From assembly GCA_016790765.1 (NCBI GenBank), contig JAEUMZ010000059.1:1-60282 (forward strand): 60,282 nucleotides of DNA, given 5' to 3'. The stretch is from Betaproteobacteria bacterium. Its GTDB lineage: Bacteria > Pseudomonadota > Gammaproteobacteria > Burkholderiales > Usitatibacteraceae. Numbering within the stretch: position 1 is the first letter of the stretch; each line of letters opens with the position of its first letter. The translations under genes were made by a program, and so were the position numbers. The notes under the pieces were generated by a model that saw only the letters and a program-made list of their open reading frames with translations, did not search any database and was not told where the DNA came from. Positions 15,578 through 25,143 of this stretch are shown here, in pieces.

Positions 15578-18409
15578 TCAGGCGCTGCTTTGGTCCTGGG
15601 GTGCGTTGCCCTTGCCCGTTTCCACGAACACCAGGGGTTCGGCGCCCGCCGGTTTCGCCTTGCGAGGACGCGGCGACGTGCGGCGTGGCGCTTCTTCCTC
15701 GACCAGCATCGCTTGCGCGGCTTTGTCGGCGGCCGTTTCGATGAACACCAGCGGCTCGGCCGCGGGAGTGGCGTCTGTGCCCCTCGTGCGACGGCGGCTG
15801 GTACGCTCGGCGCGCTCGATGTCGGGGATCTGGTCCACGCTGCCGAAGCTCACAGGAGGTTGTGTCACGGGCATTGCCTTCACCACCTCGGCGACGGGTG
15901 CGGGCGCTGCAGGCATTTCAATGACAGCGGGCTCCGCGGCGGCGGCAGGGGCGACCCACTGGGCAGCGGACGCCTGTTCCGGTTCCGCTGCGCGTTGCAC
16001 GGGCGCACGATCTTCAAACAGGGGTGCACGTTCGCCGGTGTCCGGCGCCGGCGGGGCCACCGCCAAGATGGGCGCCGGGGCCTCCATGGCGACGGCCTGC
16101 ATCGGCGGCGTTGCGGGGGCGGCGCTCGCTTCAGCCGGCGGGACGTCGGCCGGGGCCGGCGATGTCACGCCCTCGGCGCGCGCGTCACGGCCTTCGCGAT
16201 CGCGGTCGCGTCCACGGCCACCGCGGCGACGGCGACGGCCGCGGCCTTCACCTTCCTCGCCGGATGCGGTTGCGGGCGGATGTGCCTCCAGGGCGCTCTT
16301 GTGGGGCTGCGGCTGGCGCTGCTTTTGTTGTGGTGCGGTGGCGACCGGCGCATGCCCGTCCTGCGCCTTGGGTGCATCGGCGGGCCGCGGGGACTGGCCT
16401 TGTGCGCCGTCGCGCGGCTCGCTGCGGCGGTTCTGACCCTGGCCCTGCTCGCGGCGTCCTCCTTGCTGCTGCGGGCCGCGCTCGCCGCGCTCCTGGCGCG
16501 GTCCCCGTTCATTGCGGCCCTCGCGGTCACGGCGTCCGCCGCCGCGCTGGTCGCGGCCGTCGCGTTGTTCGCGGTCACGGCGTGGCGCCGCTTGCCCTTC
16601 CTTGGCGGGCGCAGCGGCGGCTTGCGGCGCGGGGGCCGGGGTGCCGGAGAACCAGCCCATGAAGCGCTTCCACAGCGAAACCTCGGGTGCGGCCGATGCC
16701 GCAGGACGTGCCGGTGCGTTCGCACGGGCCGGTTCGCGGCGGGCTTCGCGCGCCGATTCGCGCACGACCGGGACCGGATCGGGTGCGTTCGGTGCAGGTT
16801 GCGCGGGCGTGATGCCCTTGACCACCGGTTCCGGGCGCGCGGCCTTGGCCGCATTGTCTGCCGCGGCCTTGACTGCAGCTTCCTCGACCGGCTTGTTGAC
16901 CATCTCGTAGCTGGGGATCACCAGGTCGAGCTTGTCCGAATCGGTGCGCAGGCGCTCGATCTCGTAGTTCGGCGTTTCCAGGTGGATGTTCGGGATCAGC
17001 AGGACGTCAACCTTGAAGCGCATCTCGATCTTGTGGATGTCTTGGCGCTTCTCGTTGAGCAGGAAGGTCGCCACATCGACCGGCACCTGCGCATGCACCG
17101 CGCCGGTAGTCTCCTTCATCGCCTCTTCCTGGATGATGCGCAGGATGTGCAGCGCCGAGGAGGCGGTGTCGCGGATGTGGCCCACGCCGTGGCAGCGCGG
17201 GCAGGGGATGTAGGACGATTCCGACAGGGCCGGCTGCAGGCGCTGGCGCGAGAGTTCCATCAGGCCGAAGCGCGAGATCTTGCCGGTCTGGACGCGGGCG
17301 CGGTCGTGCCGAAGCGCATCGCGCAGGCGGTTTTCCACCTCGCGCTGGTTCTTGCCCGATTCCATGTCGATGAAGTCGATGACGACCAGGCCGCCCAGGT
17401 CGCGCAGGCGCAACTGGCGGGCGATTTCGTCGGCGGCCTCGCAGTTGGTGCGGAACGCGGTTTCCTCGATGTCGGAGCCCTTGGTGGCGCGCGCGGAGTT
17501 GACGTCCACGGACACCAATGCCTCGGTATGGTCGATGATGATCGCGCCACCGGAGGGCAGGGTCACGTCGCGGCGGTAGGCGGTCTCGATCTGGTGCTCG
17601 ATCTGGAAACGCGAGAACAGCGGCACATCGTCCTTGTAGAGCTTGACCTTGTTGACGTTGGCCGGCATCACGGTCGACATGAACGACTGCGCCTGCTCGA
17701 AGATCTCCGGCGTGTCGATGAGGATCTCGCCGATGTCGGGCTGGAACAGGTCGCGGATGGCGCGCACCACCAGGCTCGACTCGAGATAGATCAGTTCCGG
17801 CGCCTTGATTTCCTTGCCGGCGCCCTCGATGGCCTCCCACAGTTGCAGCAGGTAGTTCAAGTCCCACTGCAGTTCCTCGACCGCGCGGCCGATGCCGGCG
17901 GTGCGGGCGATGACGCTCATGCCCTCGGGCACCTGCAACTGGTCGACCATGTCGCGCAGTTCGTTGCGGTCCTCGCCCTCGACGCGGCGCGAGACGCCGC
18001 CGCCCTTCGGGTTGTTCGGCATCAGCACCAGGTAGCGGCCGGCCAGCGAGATGTAGGTGGTCAGCGCGGCGCCCTTGTTGCCGCGCTCGTCCTTTTCGAT
18101 CTGCACCAGGAGTTCCTGGCCGACTTTCAGGTTCTGTGCAATCTTGGCGCGTGTGCCGTCGCCGGATTCACCCTGCACGTATTCGCGGATGAGTTCCTTG
18201 AACGGCAGGAAGCCGTGGCGCTCGGCGCCGTAGTCGACGAACACCGCCTCCAGTGACGGCTCCACGCGGGTGACCACGGCCTTGTAGATGTTGGACTTCT
18301 TCTGTTCCTGGCCGGCGTGCTCGATATCCAGGTCGATGAGCTTCTGGCCATCGACGATGGCGACGCGCAGTTCTTCGGCTTGCGTCGCGTTGAACAGCAT
18401 TCTCTTCAT
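15578..18409 (-). CDS. rne: Ribonuclease E
   Basis: Encodes 943 residues. RNase E is the endonuclease that starts mRNA decay and matures rRNA and tRNA, and its C-terminal half scaffolds the degradosome. Seen in order: [10 protein letters not shown] start, S1 domain (about 36-120), 5' sensor and RNase H-like parts, catalytic region with [11 protein letters not shown] and VVIDFIDM carrying the two metal-binding Asp residues, and the zinc-link CPRC near residue 405. The C-terminal 400 residues are low-complexity: Arg/Gly/Asp-rich RNA-binding tracts and Pro/Ala stretches. It ends in two copies of an EPLVF(I/V)ET motif. AAGGAAG precedes the ATG at 18409. It diverges from rluC across a 628-bp gap. 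Confidence 0.96.
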   Translation of the reverse strand: MKRMLFNATQAEELRVAIVDGQKLIDLDIEHAGQEQKKSNIYKAVVTRVEPSLEAVFVDYGAERHGFLPFKELIREYVQGESGDGTRAKIAQNLKVGQELLVQIEKDERGNKGAALTTYISLAGRYLVLMPNNPKGGGVSRRVEGEDRNELRDMVDQLQVPEGMSVIARTAGIGRAVEELQWDLNYLLQLWEAIEGAGKEIKAPELIYLESSLVVRAIRDLFQPDIGEILIDTPEIFEQAQSFMSTVMPANVNKVKLYKDDVPLFSRFQIEHQIETAYRRDVTLPSGGAIIIDHTEALVSVDVNSARATKGSDIEETAFRTNCEAADEIARQLRLRDLGGLVVIDFIDMESGKNQREVENRLRDALRHDRARVQTGKISRFGLMELSRQRLQPALSESSYIPCPRCHGVGHIRDTASSALHILRIIQEEAMKETTGAVHAQVPVDVATFLLNEKRQDIHKIEMRFKVDVLLIPNIHLETPNYEIERLRTDSDKLDLVIPSYEMVNKPVEEAAVKAAADNAAKAARPEPVVKGITPAQPAPNAPDPVPVVRESAREARREPARANAPARPAASAAPEVSLWKRFMGWFSGTPAPAPQAAAAPAKEGQAAPRRDREQRDGRDQRGGGRRDREGRNERGPRQERGERGPQQQGGRREQGQGQNRRSEPRDGAQGQSPRPADAPKAQDGHAPVATAPQQKQRQPQPHKSALEAHPPATASGEEGEGRGRRRRRGGRGRDRDREGRDARAEGVTSPAPADVPPAEASAAPATPPMQAVAMEAPAPILAVAPPAPDTGERAPLFEDRAPVQRAAEPEQASAAQWVAPAAAAEPAVIEMPAAPAPVAEVVKAMPVTQPPVSFGSVDQIPDIERAERTSRRRTRGTDATPAAEPLVFIETAADKAAQAMLVEEEAPRRTSPRPRKAKPAGAEPLVFVETGKGNAPQDQSSA

Positions 18410-19037
18410 GTTTCTTCCTTCCAAACCTCAACGGTTCGCGCGCTGCGAACGGACGTGGACAGGCGGAAGAGGGGCCGCGCGGGGCGGCCGGTGCGCGGCG
18501 GGCTAGCGGGACGGACGCATCGCGTCATCGCCGCGCGGGTTGGCGCGCGCAGCCGGCAAGCCGGTGCTTCGGGTCGATGACGTTGGGACAGTCCGCATGG
18601 GTGCTAGTCGTTTCAAAGGCACGCTCATCGCGTGCTTGCTGCGCTGGGATTGCGGACGCCCAATCTCGGCGCCGCCCCCCCGAATTCCTCTTCGCGCCAC
18701 CTCGAATCGTTCAATCCGCTTCGCGGACGGTGCGCGCAAATCGTTTACCATCGCTACTTGATGACACCGAGCCTGGCTCGGGTCGGCGGTGAGCGAACAC
18801 GACCGCCCGTTTTCCGGACCTGAGCGGCAATTGCGGAACGCTGGCGGTAGGTTTGAAGAACCGCGCGGGAACGCGCTTGGCGGTCAGGCCGGCGACCTTG
18901 GTGCGTGCCTTGCGATTTCCTGGCCGGGGCATGACAGGCGGGTGGGGCCGATCAATCGTCTGGCCCACCCGGGGTGTTCAATGCCCGCCAATCGCGGGAC
19001 TCGCTTCAAAATCAACGAGATACGATTCTATCCGAAG
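18410..19037. other. rne-rluC divergent intergenic region
   Basis: This 628-bp gap separates divergent rne and rluC. It should hold both promoters and, by analogy with E. coli, a long rne leader. No convincing gene was found. A GTTCGC-N5-GCGAAC hairpin lies at about 18433-18449, close to the rne start, and a larger nested stem lies at 18591-18657. A run of seven C occurs at 18675-18681. An in-frame extension of rluC back to 18789 exists but has no family-like sequence. Confidence 0.5.
18591..18657 (-). promoter_or_regulatory. Candidate structured rne leader
   Basis: Outer arms GTCCGCA (18591-18597) and TGCGGAC (18651-18657) enclose an inner GCACGC-N5-GCGTGC hairpin (18619-18635), about 180-250 nt upstream of the rne ATG. 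RNase E is known in E. coli to autoregulate through hairpins in its own leader. That this structure does the same is inference. Confidence 0.3.
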
Positions 19038-20057
19038 ATGGCTGCGCGCGGCGAAAAACATGCGCCCCCTGTTGGGGCCCCCGCGGTTCAACACCTGGTG
19101 GTGGATGAAAACCACCACGGTCAGCGTCTGGACAACTTCCTGCTCCGCGAACTCAAGGGCGTCCCCAAGAGCCATGTCTACCGCATCGTGCGCAGCGGCG
19201 AGGTGCGGGTGAACAAAGGGCGCACGGCCGTGGATTACCGCCTGAACGCCGGCGATCTGGTCCGCGTGCCGCCCGTTCGCATGGACATCAAGCCGGCAAA
19301 CCCTAGCACGGGTGCGGAGTCTGGCGGCAAAACCACCCGGAAGGCGCACCAGTCCTTGAGTGTGGCATACGAGGATGAGGCATTGCTGGCCATCGACAAG
19401 CCGGCCGGCCTGGCAGTGCATGGCGGGAGTGGCATTGCCTTGGGCATGATCGAAATGTTGCGCGATTTGCGGCCGGATGCGAGGTTCCTTGAACTGGTGC
19501 ATCGACTCGACCGCGACACGTCGGGATTGGTGCTGGTGGCCAAGAAGCGGTCTGCGCTGACCGGCCTGCACGCGCTGCTGCGCGGCGAGCGCGAGGCGCG
19601 CATGGACAAGCACTACCTCGCGCTGGTCAAGGGCGATTGGCCGTATGAGCGCAGGCACATCCGCATCCGGTTGGCCAAGCATGTCATGGCATCCGGCGAG
19701 CGCCGCGTGACCGCCGACGAGGAGGACGGGCAGGAGTCGCACACCATTGTCACGCGCAAAGAGAGGTTGCCGGGCGCAACCCTGGTCGATTGCGAGATCC
19801 GCACTGGCCGGACGCACCAGATCCGCGTCCACCTTGCGAGCGAGGGATATCCGATCCTGGGGGACGACAAGTATGGTGACTTCGCACTCAACAAGTTCGT
19901 CGCGGCAAACCGGAACGGCGGGCTCAAGCGCATGTTCCTGCACGCCGCATCCTTGGCCTTTCCCCATCCGCTGACCGGCGAGGTGCTGCGCCTTGCTGTG
20001 CCCGTTCCACGCGACCTGGCGCGCTACCTCGATGTCCTGCGCGGGCAAGCCGCATGA
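19038..20057 (+). CDS. rluC: 23S rRNA pseudouridine synthase RluC
   Basis: Encodes 339 residues. RluC makes pseudouridines 955, 2504 and 2580 of 23S rRNA. An S4 RNA-binding domain (QRLDNFLLRELKGVPKSHVYRIVRSGEVRVN, split over residues 25-60) is followed by a linker and the catalytic domain. That domain has HRLDRDTSGL with the catalytic Asp and RTGRTHQIRVHLA. The linker (about residues 86-110) is encoded by a full copy of the 72-bp dispersed repeat. The ATG at 19038 starts a typical RluC N-terminus; ATG 18981 is possible. A TTCTAT hexamer ends 6 bp before the ATG and no Shine-Dalgarno is seen. It overlaps the next gene by 4 bp. Confidence 0.92.
   Translation: MAARGEKHAPPVGAPAVQHLVVDENHHGQRLDNFLLRELKGVPKSHVYRIVRSGEVRVNKGRTAVDYRLNAGDLVRVPPVRMDIKPANPSTGAESGGKTTRKAHQSLSVAYEDEALLAIDKPAGLAVHGGSGIALGMIEMLRDLRPDARFLELVHRLDRDTSGLVLVAKKRSALTGLHALLRGEREARMDKHYLALVKGDWPYERRHIRIRLAKHVMASGERRVTADEEDGQESHTIVTRKERLPGATLVDCEIRTGRTHQIRVHLASEGYPILGDDKYGDFALNKFVAANRNGGLKRMFLHAASLAFPHPLTGEVLRLAVPVPRDLARYLDVLRGQAA
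19295..19366 (+). repeat. Dispersed 72-bp palindromic repeat, copy E, inside rluC
   Basis: It begins GGCAAACCCTAGCACGGGTG and ends AGTCCTTGAGTGTGGC. Its length, 72 bp, is a multiple of three, and it is read through in frame as the linker between the S4 and catalytic domains. It is the only copy of the family found inside a gene in this window. Confidence 0.7.
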
Positions 20058-20710
20058 CGCTCCGCTACCGCATGGTGGTGTTCGATTGGGACGGCACCGT
20101 CATGGATTCGACATCCCTGATCGCGCAGTGCATCCAGCGCGCGGCGGTCGCCACGGGGTTGCGCGAGCCCGGCACCCGGGAGGCAAAGGCGGTCATCGGG
20201 TTGGGGGTGCGCGATTCGATCGAACGCCTGTTTCCGGGCATCGACAGCGGACAAGCCAACACCTTCGGCATGCACTACCGTGCGCATTTCCTCGCGCATG
20301 ACCATGAGACGCCGTTGTACGAGGGCATGCGCGAACTGCTGGGTGCGCTGGACCAGCGCGAGCGCATCCTGGCCGTGGCCACCGGCAAGTCACGTCGCGG
20401 ACTCGACCGGGCGCTGAACCACAGCGGACTGGCCGGCCGGTTCCAATTCACGCGGTGCGCCGACGAGGGCTTTCCCAAACCGCACCCGGACATGCTGGAG
20501 CGCCTGATGGACTTTGCGGGCGTCGAGCGCGGGCAGGTGCTGATGATCGGCGACACGACGCACGACCTGGACCTCGCACGCAACGCCGGCGTCGATGCGG
20601 TGGCTGTGTCGTACGGTGCGCATCCGGCTGCCCTGCTGGTGGACCAGGGCGCCAAGGCCGTGGTGTCGAGCGTCGGAGAACTGGGCGAATGGCTGATGCG
20701 GAACGCTTGA
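20054..20710 (+). CDS. HAD-superfamily phosphatase, phosphoglycolate phosphatase-like
   Basis: Encodes 218 residues. HAD motif I is FDWDGTVMDS (residues 9-18, nucleophile Asp), motif II is AVATGKSRRG, the motif III lysine is in FPKPHPD, and motif IV is MIGDTTHDLDLARNAG. The helical cap lies between residues 18 and 90. The protein sits in the conserved rluC-HAD-Rieske order of betaproteobacteria. Its substrate is not established; phosphoglycolate or a similar small phosphate ester is the usual guess. The ATG overlaps the rluC stop codon (ATGA) and its own end overlaps the Rieske gene by 22 bp. Confidence 0.88.
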   Translation: MTLRYRMVVFDWDGTVMDSTSLIAQCIQRAAVATGLREPGTREAKAVIGLGVRDSIERLFPGIDSGQANTFGMHYRAHFLAHDHETPLYEGMRELLGALDQRERILAVATGKSRRGLDRALNHSGLAGRFQFTRCADEGFPKPHPDMLERLMDFAGVERGQVLMIGDTTHDLDLARNAGVDAVAVSYGAHPAALLVDQGAKAVVSSVGELGEWLMRNA

Positions 20711-21084
20711 AGCGCCTGCGCGACGTGTGTGCACGCGAGTCGCTCGCCGACGGCGGGCGCGCGGTGACGTTCGAGATCCAGCGTGCCGGACGGGCGGTGG
20801 CGGCGTTCGCCTATGCCTTCAAGGGGGAAGTGCATGCCGCGGTCAATGTGTGCCCGCACCGCGGCACGCCGCTCGACTGGCAACCGGGGGAGGTGTTCGA
20901 CGAATCCGGCATATACTTGATCTGCGCTACGCACGGGGCCCTTTTCGAGCCCGACAGCGGGTTGTGCATTGCGGGCCCTTGTGGCGGAGCGTCCCTACAA
21001 AAACTGCCGGTCCGGGTCATCGAAGGCCGGGTCGAATTGACCATCGATCATCGTGCGATTCCCGGGGAACTCGACCCAAAATAG
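20689..21084 (+). CDS. Rieske [2Fe-2S] protein
   Basis: Encodes 131 residues. The two halves of the Rieske cluster-binding site are visible: CPHRGTPLDW and, after about 25 residues, CATHGALFEPDSG, giving the two Cys and two His ligands. There is no transmembrane helix or signal peptide, so it is a small cytoplasmic ferredoxin-like protein of unknown partner. GGAGAA precedes the ATG inside the end of the HAD gene, and translation is probably coupled. Equivalent small Rieske proteins follow the HAD gene in other betaproteobacteria. Confidence 0.88.
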   Translation: MADAERLKRLRDVCARESLADGGRAVTFEIQRAGRAVAAFAYAFKGEVHAAVNVCPHRGTPLDWQPGEVFDESGIYLICATHGALFEPDSGLCIAGPCGGASLQKLPVRVIEGRVELTIDHRAIPGELDPK

Positions 21085-21137
21085 GCGCTCCTGGCTGCCG
21101 GCATGCGGCGGCCCGCCGGTGCGGCTGCGCAAGCACC

Positions 21138-21150
21138 GGAGGACCCTGTG
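21138..21150 (+). promoter_or_regulatory. Ribosome-binding site deciding the GTG start at 21148
   Basis: GGAGG (21138-21142) with 5 bp spacing precedes GTG at 21148. The upstream in-frame ATG at 21103 has no comparable site. Confidence 0.7.
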
Positions 21151-24100
21151 ACCAGTCCGCCGGACACCCACGGATCAGGGCGCGAGCCGGCCGAACTGCG
21201 CGGCATCCAGTCGCGGATCACCGCCGGTTTCGCAGCCGTGGCGCTTGGCACCGCCTTGCTGATCGGCATCATCGCCCTGCGACTGACCGGTGACGGCGCG
21301 ATTCCGCCTGCCGTGGGGGAGCGCCTGCAGCAGCAATTGCTCTGGTGGGGATTTGGTGCGGTGGTGCTGTCGGTGGTGATCGGCATGGTCGTGGCCCGCG
21401 TCGTGGGCGGACCGATCCGGCGCTTGACGGATGACCTGCGCCGCCAGCCCTTCACCGAATTCCGTGGCGGTGACGACGATGCAGACTACCTTGAAGTGGC
21501 GCAATTGCGCGCCGCGCTGACCGAGCTTGCCGCGGCCGTGCGCGACCGCGAGGAGACCATCGCGCGCAGCGAACGGCGCTTCCGCGAATCCTTCGAACTC
21601 ATCGGCACGGGCCTCACGCAGGTGGATGCGAACGGCTGCTATACGATGGTCAATGCGCGTTTCTGCGAGATGCTGGGCTACTCGCTTGAAGAACTGATCG
21701 GCAGGAATTTTCTCGATGTCACGCACCCCGACGATCGCGAAAACGATGCCAGGATCCTCGCCGACATCCAATCCGGCGCTGCGGCGCCGGCGTCGCGCGA
21801 GAAGCGCTATGTGCGCAAGGACGGCAGCGTCATGTGGGCGGTGCTTTCCGGAGTGGCCGTGCGCGACGCGGACGGAAACTACCTGTACGCCCTGGGCTCG
21901 GTCGAGGACGTCACGCGCTTCCGCGAGACCCAGTTCGACCTGCAGCGCCTGAATGAATCGTTGCGCGCGGTGGTGCAAACGGCGCCCCTGGCGATCTACT
22001 CGTTGACCCGCGAAGGCATCGTCACCTTGTGGAATCCGGCCGCCGCGCAACTGTTCGGCATCGGCCCCGAGGAGGCGATCGGCAAGCCGTCGCCGTTGCG
22101 CAGCAGCGAACACGAGGCACGGCTGCGCGACCTGCGCGAGCGCGCCATCCAGGGTGAAGTGGTCAAGGATGAGGAGATCTCCTGGACCCACGCCGGGGGC
22201 AAGGTTTACACGCTGAGCCTCAATGCGGCGCCGCTGCGCAACGCGGCAGGTGAAGTCGACGGCATCCTGGTCATCTGCAACGACGTGACGGGTGTCCGAT
22301 CGGCCACCCAGGCGCTGGACGCCCAGTTGCATTTCATCCAGGAGTTGCTCGAGGTGATTCCCGCGCCGATCTTTTACCGCCGGGCTGAAGGGCAGTACCT
22401 CGGCTTCAACCGGGCGTGGGAATCGTTCTTCGGCAAGCGCCGCGAGGACTGGATCGGCAAATGCACCAGCGACCTGACCGGTGAGGAGAGCGCGCGGGTG
22501 CTGCTGGAGAGGGACCGGGAGGTGTTGGAGACCGGCCGCACCATGGCCGATGAAGTGGTGGTCAAGGACGGGCGGGGGGAAAGTCGTGCGGTGGTCTGGC
22601 ACGTGGGCCGCTTCACCGATATGCAGCAGCGACCCGCCGGCATCATCGGGGTGATGACGGACATCACGGACGTCAGGCAGGTCTCGGAGGCGCTGGAATC
22701 CTCGGAGCGGCGATTCAAGGCGCTGACCGAGAGCGCGATGGATATCGTGACCGTGCTCGACGAGCAGGGCGTGATCCGTTACCAGAGCCCGTCCGTCAAG
22801 CACCTGCTCGGCTACGAACCGGCCGAGATGATTGGCAAGAACCAATTCGACCTGGTGCACCGTGACGACGCGGTCACCATGCGCAGCGACTTCGCGCGCC
22901 TGATCAAGTCGGGCGACATGCGGCTGGCGGCCGAGTTCCGTGTCATGAACGCGGCGGGCGAATGGCGGACGCTCGAGTCGATCGGCAAGAACTGCCTCGA
23001 TGACCCGCATGTGAAGGGCATCATCGTCAACACGCGCGACATCACCGACCGCAAGGCCATCCAGGAGCGGGTGCAGCACCTTGCCTATCACGACGCATTG
23101 ACCGGGCTGCCGAACCGGCTTTTGATGCAGGACCGCATCGCGCAGGCAATCGTGCATGCGCAGCGCGCGGGCGCGCGCTGCGTGGTGATGTTTATCGACA
23201 TCGACAATTTCAAGAACATCAACGACACCCTCGGGCACGATGTGGGCGACGACCTGTTGCGCCAGGTCGCCTTGCGCCTCAAGGGCGCGGTGCGCGCCCA
23301 GGACACCATCGCCCGGCAGGGCGGTGACGAGTTCATCGTGCTGCTCGACCAGATGGAGGGGCATCAGGGCGCCACGCGCGTGGCGCAGAAAATCCTCGAG
23401 AACCTGAGGGCGGCCTTCAAGGTGCACGGCGTGGACCAGCATGTGTCGGCTTCGCTCGGTATCGCGGTCTATCCGGACGACGGCCAGGATCCGCCAACCT
23501 TGCTGCGCAATGCGGACACGGCGATGTTCCACGGCAAGGCGCTGGGGAAGAACACCTACCAGTTCTTCACGCCGCAGATGAACATCGCGGTCAAACGCCG
23601 CGCGGCGATGGAAACGAGCCTGCGCGCGGCAGTCAGCCGCGGGGATTTTGCGCTGGTGTACCAGCCCCAGATCGACCTCAACACCGGGGAGATCGTCGCG
23701 CTTGAGGCGCTGGTGCGCTGGATCAGCGAAGAAGGCGGCACCGTGATGCCGGGGGAGTTCATTCCGCTGGCCGAGGAGACCGGTCTCATCAGCGATATCG
23801 GCAACTGGGTGTTGCGCGAGGCCTGCAAGCAGGCGGTGCAGTGGCAGCGCGCGGGCCATCCGCCGCGCCGCATGGCCATCAACCTGTCCGCCCGCCAGCT
23901 GGCCGATCGCGGATTCATCGAGAACCTGCAAGCCACGCTGGCCGAGTCCGGCCTGTCGCCGCAGTGGCTGGAGCTGGAAGTGACCGAGACCCAGGTGATG
24001 CGCCAGGGGGAAGCCAGCGTTTCGCTGCTCGACCGCATTGCCCAGCTCGGCGTGCACCTGGCAGTGGACGATTTCGGCACCGGCTACTCGAGCCTGTCCT

Positions 24101-24396
24101 ACCTCAAGCGCCTGCCGATCAGCAAGCTCAAGATCGACCAGAGTTTCGTGCGCGATATCACGGTGGACCCCAATGACACGGCGATCGTTGTGGCGATCAT
24201 CAACATGGCCAAGAGCCTGGACCTCGAGATCACCGCCGAAGGCATCGAAACCGCCGGACAACTGACGCTGCTGCGCGCCAAGGGGTGCAGTGTGGGCCAG
24301 GGGTTCTATTTCAGCGTGCCGGCCTCGGCCGAGGAACTGGCGCCGCTGCTGGAAAAGCGATCGATCTTCGAGGGCGCCGCGCGGGCGAGGGACTGA
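21148..24396 (+). CDS. Membrane-bound PAS-GGDEF-EAL cyclic-di-GMP protein
   Basis: Encodes 1082 residues. Two transmembrane helices (about 22-47 and 64-89) flank a short periplasmic loop. Four PAS domains follow (about 145-265, 270-390, 395-520, 525-645), then a GGDEF domain (650-810) and an EAL domain (825-1065). The diguanylate cyclase active site RQGGDEF is intact. The EAL domain retains EALVRW, ELEVTETQVM, VDDFGTGYSSL, LKIDQSFV and AEGIET, so both synthesis and hydrolysis of c-di-GMP look possible. The stacked PAS domains suggest sensing of small ligands, redox or light. It occupies the place where many betaproteobacteria carry a signal peptide peptidase gene between the Rieske gene and the SAM methyltransferase. 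Confidence 0.95.
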   Translation: MTSPPDTHGSGREPAELRGIQSRITAGFAAVALGTALLIGIIALRLTGDGAIPPAVGERLQQQLLWWGFGAVVLSVVIGMVVARVVGGPIRRLTDDLRRQPFTEFRGGDDDADYLEVAQLRAALTELAAAVRDREETIARSERRFRESFELIGTGLTQVDANGCYTMVNARFCEMLGYSLEELIGRNFLDVTHPDDRENDARILADIQSGAAAPASREKRYVRKDGSVMWAVLSGVAVRDADGNYLYALGSVEDVTRFRETQFDLQRLNESLRAVVQTAPLAIYSLTREGIVTLWNPAAAQLFGIGPEEAIGKPSPLRSSEHEARLRDLRERAIQGEVVKDEEISWTHAGGKVYTLSLNAAPLRNAAGEVDGILVICNDVTGVRSATQALDAQLHFIQELLEVIPAPIFYRRAEGQYLGFNRAWESFFGKRREDWIGKCTSDLTGEESARVLLERDREVLETGRTMADEVVVKDGRGESRAVVWHVGRFTDMQQRPAGIIGVMTDITDVRQVSEALESSERRFKALTESAMDIVTVLDEQGVIRYQSPSVKHLLGYEPAEMIGKNQFDLVHRDDAVTMRSDFARLIKSGDMRLAAEFRVMNAAGEWRTLESIGKNCLDDPHVKGIIVNTRDITDRKAIQERVQHLAYHDALTGLPNRLLMQDRIAQAIVHAQRAGARCVVMFIDIDNFKNINDTLGHDVGDDLLRQVALRLKGAVRAQDTIARQGGDEFIVLLDQMEGHQGATRVAQKILENLRAAFKVHGVDQHVSASLGIAVYPDDGQDPPTLLRNADTAMFHGKALGKNTYQFFTPQMNIAVKRRAAMETSLRAAVSRGDFALVYQPQIDLNTGEIVALEALVRWISEEGGTVMPGEFIPLAEETGLISDIGNWVLREACKQAVQWQRAGHPPRRMAINLSARQLADRGFIENLQATLAESGLSPQWLELEVTETQVMRQGEASVSLLDRIAQLGVHLAVDDFGTGYSSLSYLKRLPISKLKIDQSFVRDITVDPNDTAIVVAIINMAKSLDLEITAEGIETAGQLTLLRAKGCSVGQGFYFSVPASAEELAPLLEKRSIFEGAARARD

Positions 24397-24417
24397 AGCC
24401 CGGGTCGCGGCAGGATC

Positions 24418-25134
24418 TCACGCCTGGAACAGGAACATCGCAGGCGTCTTTGGAAGCGATGGCCGCGTGCGCCGCAGCTCACCCACGGTGGCGCGCAGGA
24501 TGTGCTCCGTGGACCCCGTGAGGTCAACGGCCACGCACACTACCGTCGATGCCGACAGGGTCTTCAGCAGATCCTCGAACAACACCTGGTTGCGGTACGG
24601 CGTCTCGATGAACAACTGCGTGCGGCGAAATTTGCGGGAATCGCGTTCGAGATCCGCAATGGCCCTGACCCGTCCCGCGCCATCGGCGGGCAGGTAGCCA
24701 TGAAAGGCGAAGTTCTGGCCGTTGAGTCCCGCGGCCATCAGGGCCAGCAGGATCGAGGATGGGCCCACCAACGGCACGACCCGGATGCCCTCGCGGTGGG
24801 CCGCATCGACCAGGAGCGCTCCCGGATCGGCAACGCCGGGCGCGCCGGCTTCCGACATCAAGCCGACATCCTGCCCCTGCAGCGCGGGCGACAGCAGGGC
24901 GCCGGTTTCTTGTGCGCGCGTCCGATGCGTGAGCTCGGTGATTCGAACGGTTGAAACCGGCCTGCCGATGTCCACCGCATTCAGGAAGGCGCGCGCTGAC
25001 TTTGCGTTCTCGGCAATGAAGACATCCAGCCGACGGACGATGGCGAGGTGCGCCGCGGGAAGGATGCGTTCCGGATCGATGGGTTCGCTGAGGTTGGTTG
25101 GAATCAGGAACAGGGTGCCCTTGGCGGCCGGCAT
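24418..25134 (-). CDS. SAM-dependent methyltransferase, RsmI/tetrapyrrole-methylase fold
   Basis: Encodes 238 residues of the tetrapyrrole (corrin/porphyrin) methyltransferase fold. Visible motifs are LFLIPTNLSEP at the start, SEAGAPGVADPG (the glycine-rich SAM site shared with RsmI), PLVGPSSILLALMAAGLNGQ and FIETPYRN. It lacks the C-terminal extension of RsmI, so it is the shorter paralogue found beside maf in betaproteobacteria. Its substrate, probably rRNA by homology, is unproven. It starts 9 bp after the maf stop codon and is cotranscribed with it. Confidence 0.85.
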   Translation of the reverse strand: MPAAKGTLFLIPTNLSEPIDPERILPAAHLAIVRRLDVFIAENAKSARAFLNAVDIGRPVSTVRITELTHRTRAQETGALLSPALQGQDVGLMSEAGAPGVADPGALLVDAAHREGIRVVPLVGPSSILLALMAAGLNGQNFAFHGYLPADGAGRVRAIADLERDSRKFRRTQLFIETPYRNQVLFEDLLKTLSASTVVCVAVDLTGSTEHILRATVGELRRTRPSLPKTPAMFLFQA

Positions 25135-25143
25135 GATGTAACC

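Noticed and set aside
18789..19037. N-terminal extension of RluC to 422 residues
   Set aside because: The added 83 residues do not resemble RluC, and the region is expected to contain the rne/rluC promoters.
21175..24261. A 1028-codon open frame antisense to the PAS-GGDEF-EAL gene, and similar long antisense frames over EF-G2, rne and fabF
   Set aside because: Long open antisense frames are expected in very GC-rich genes. Their translations are His/Arg/Leu/Val-rich, show no family motifs and lack ribosome-binding sites, whereas the sense strand encodes clear families.
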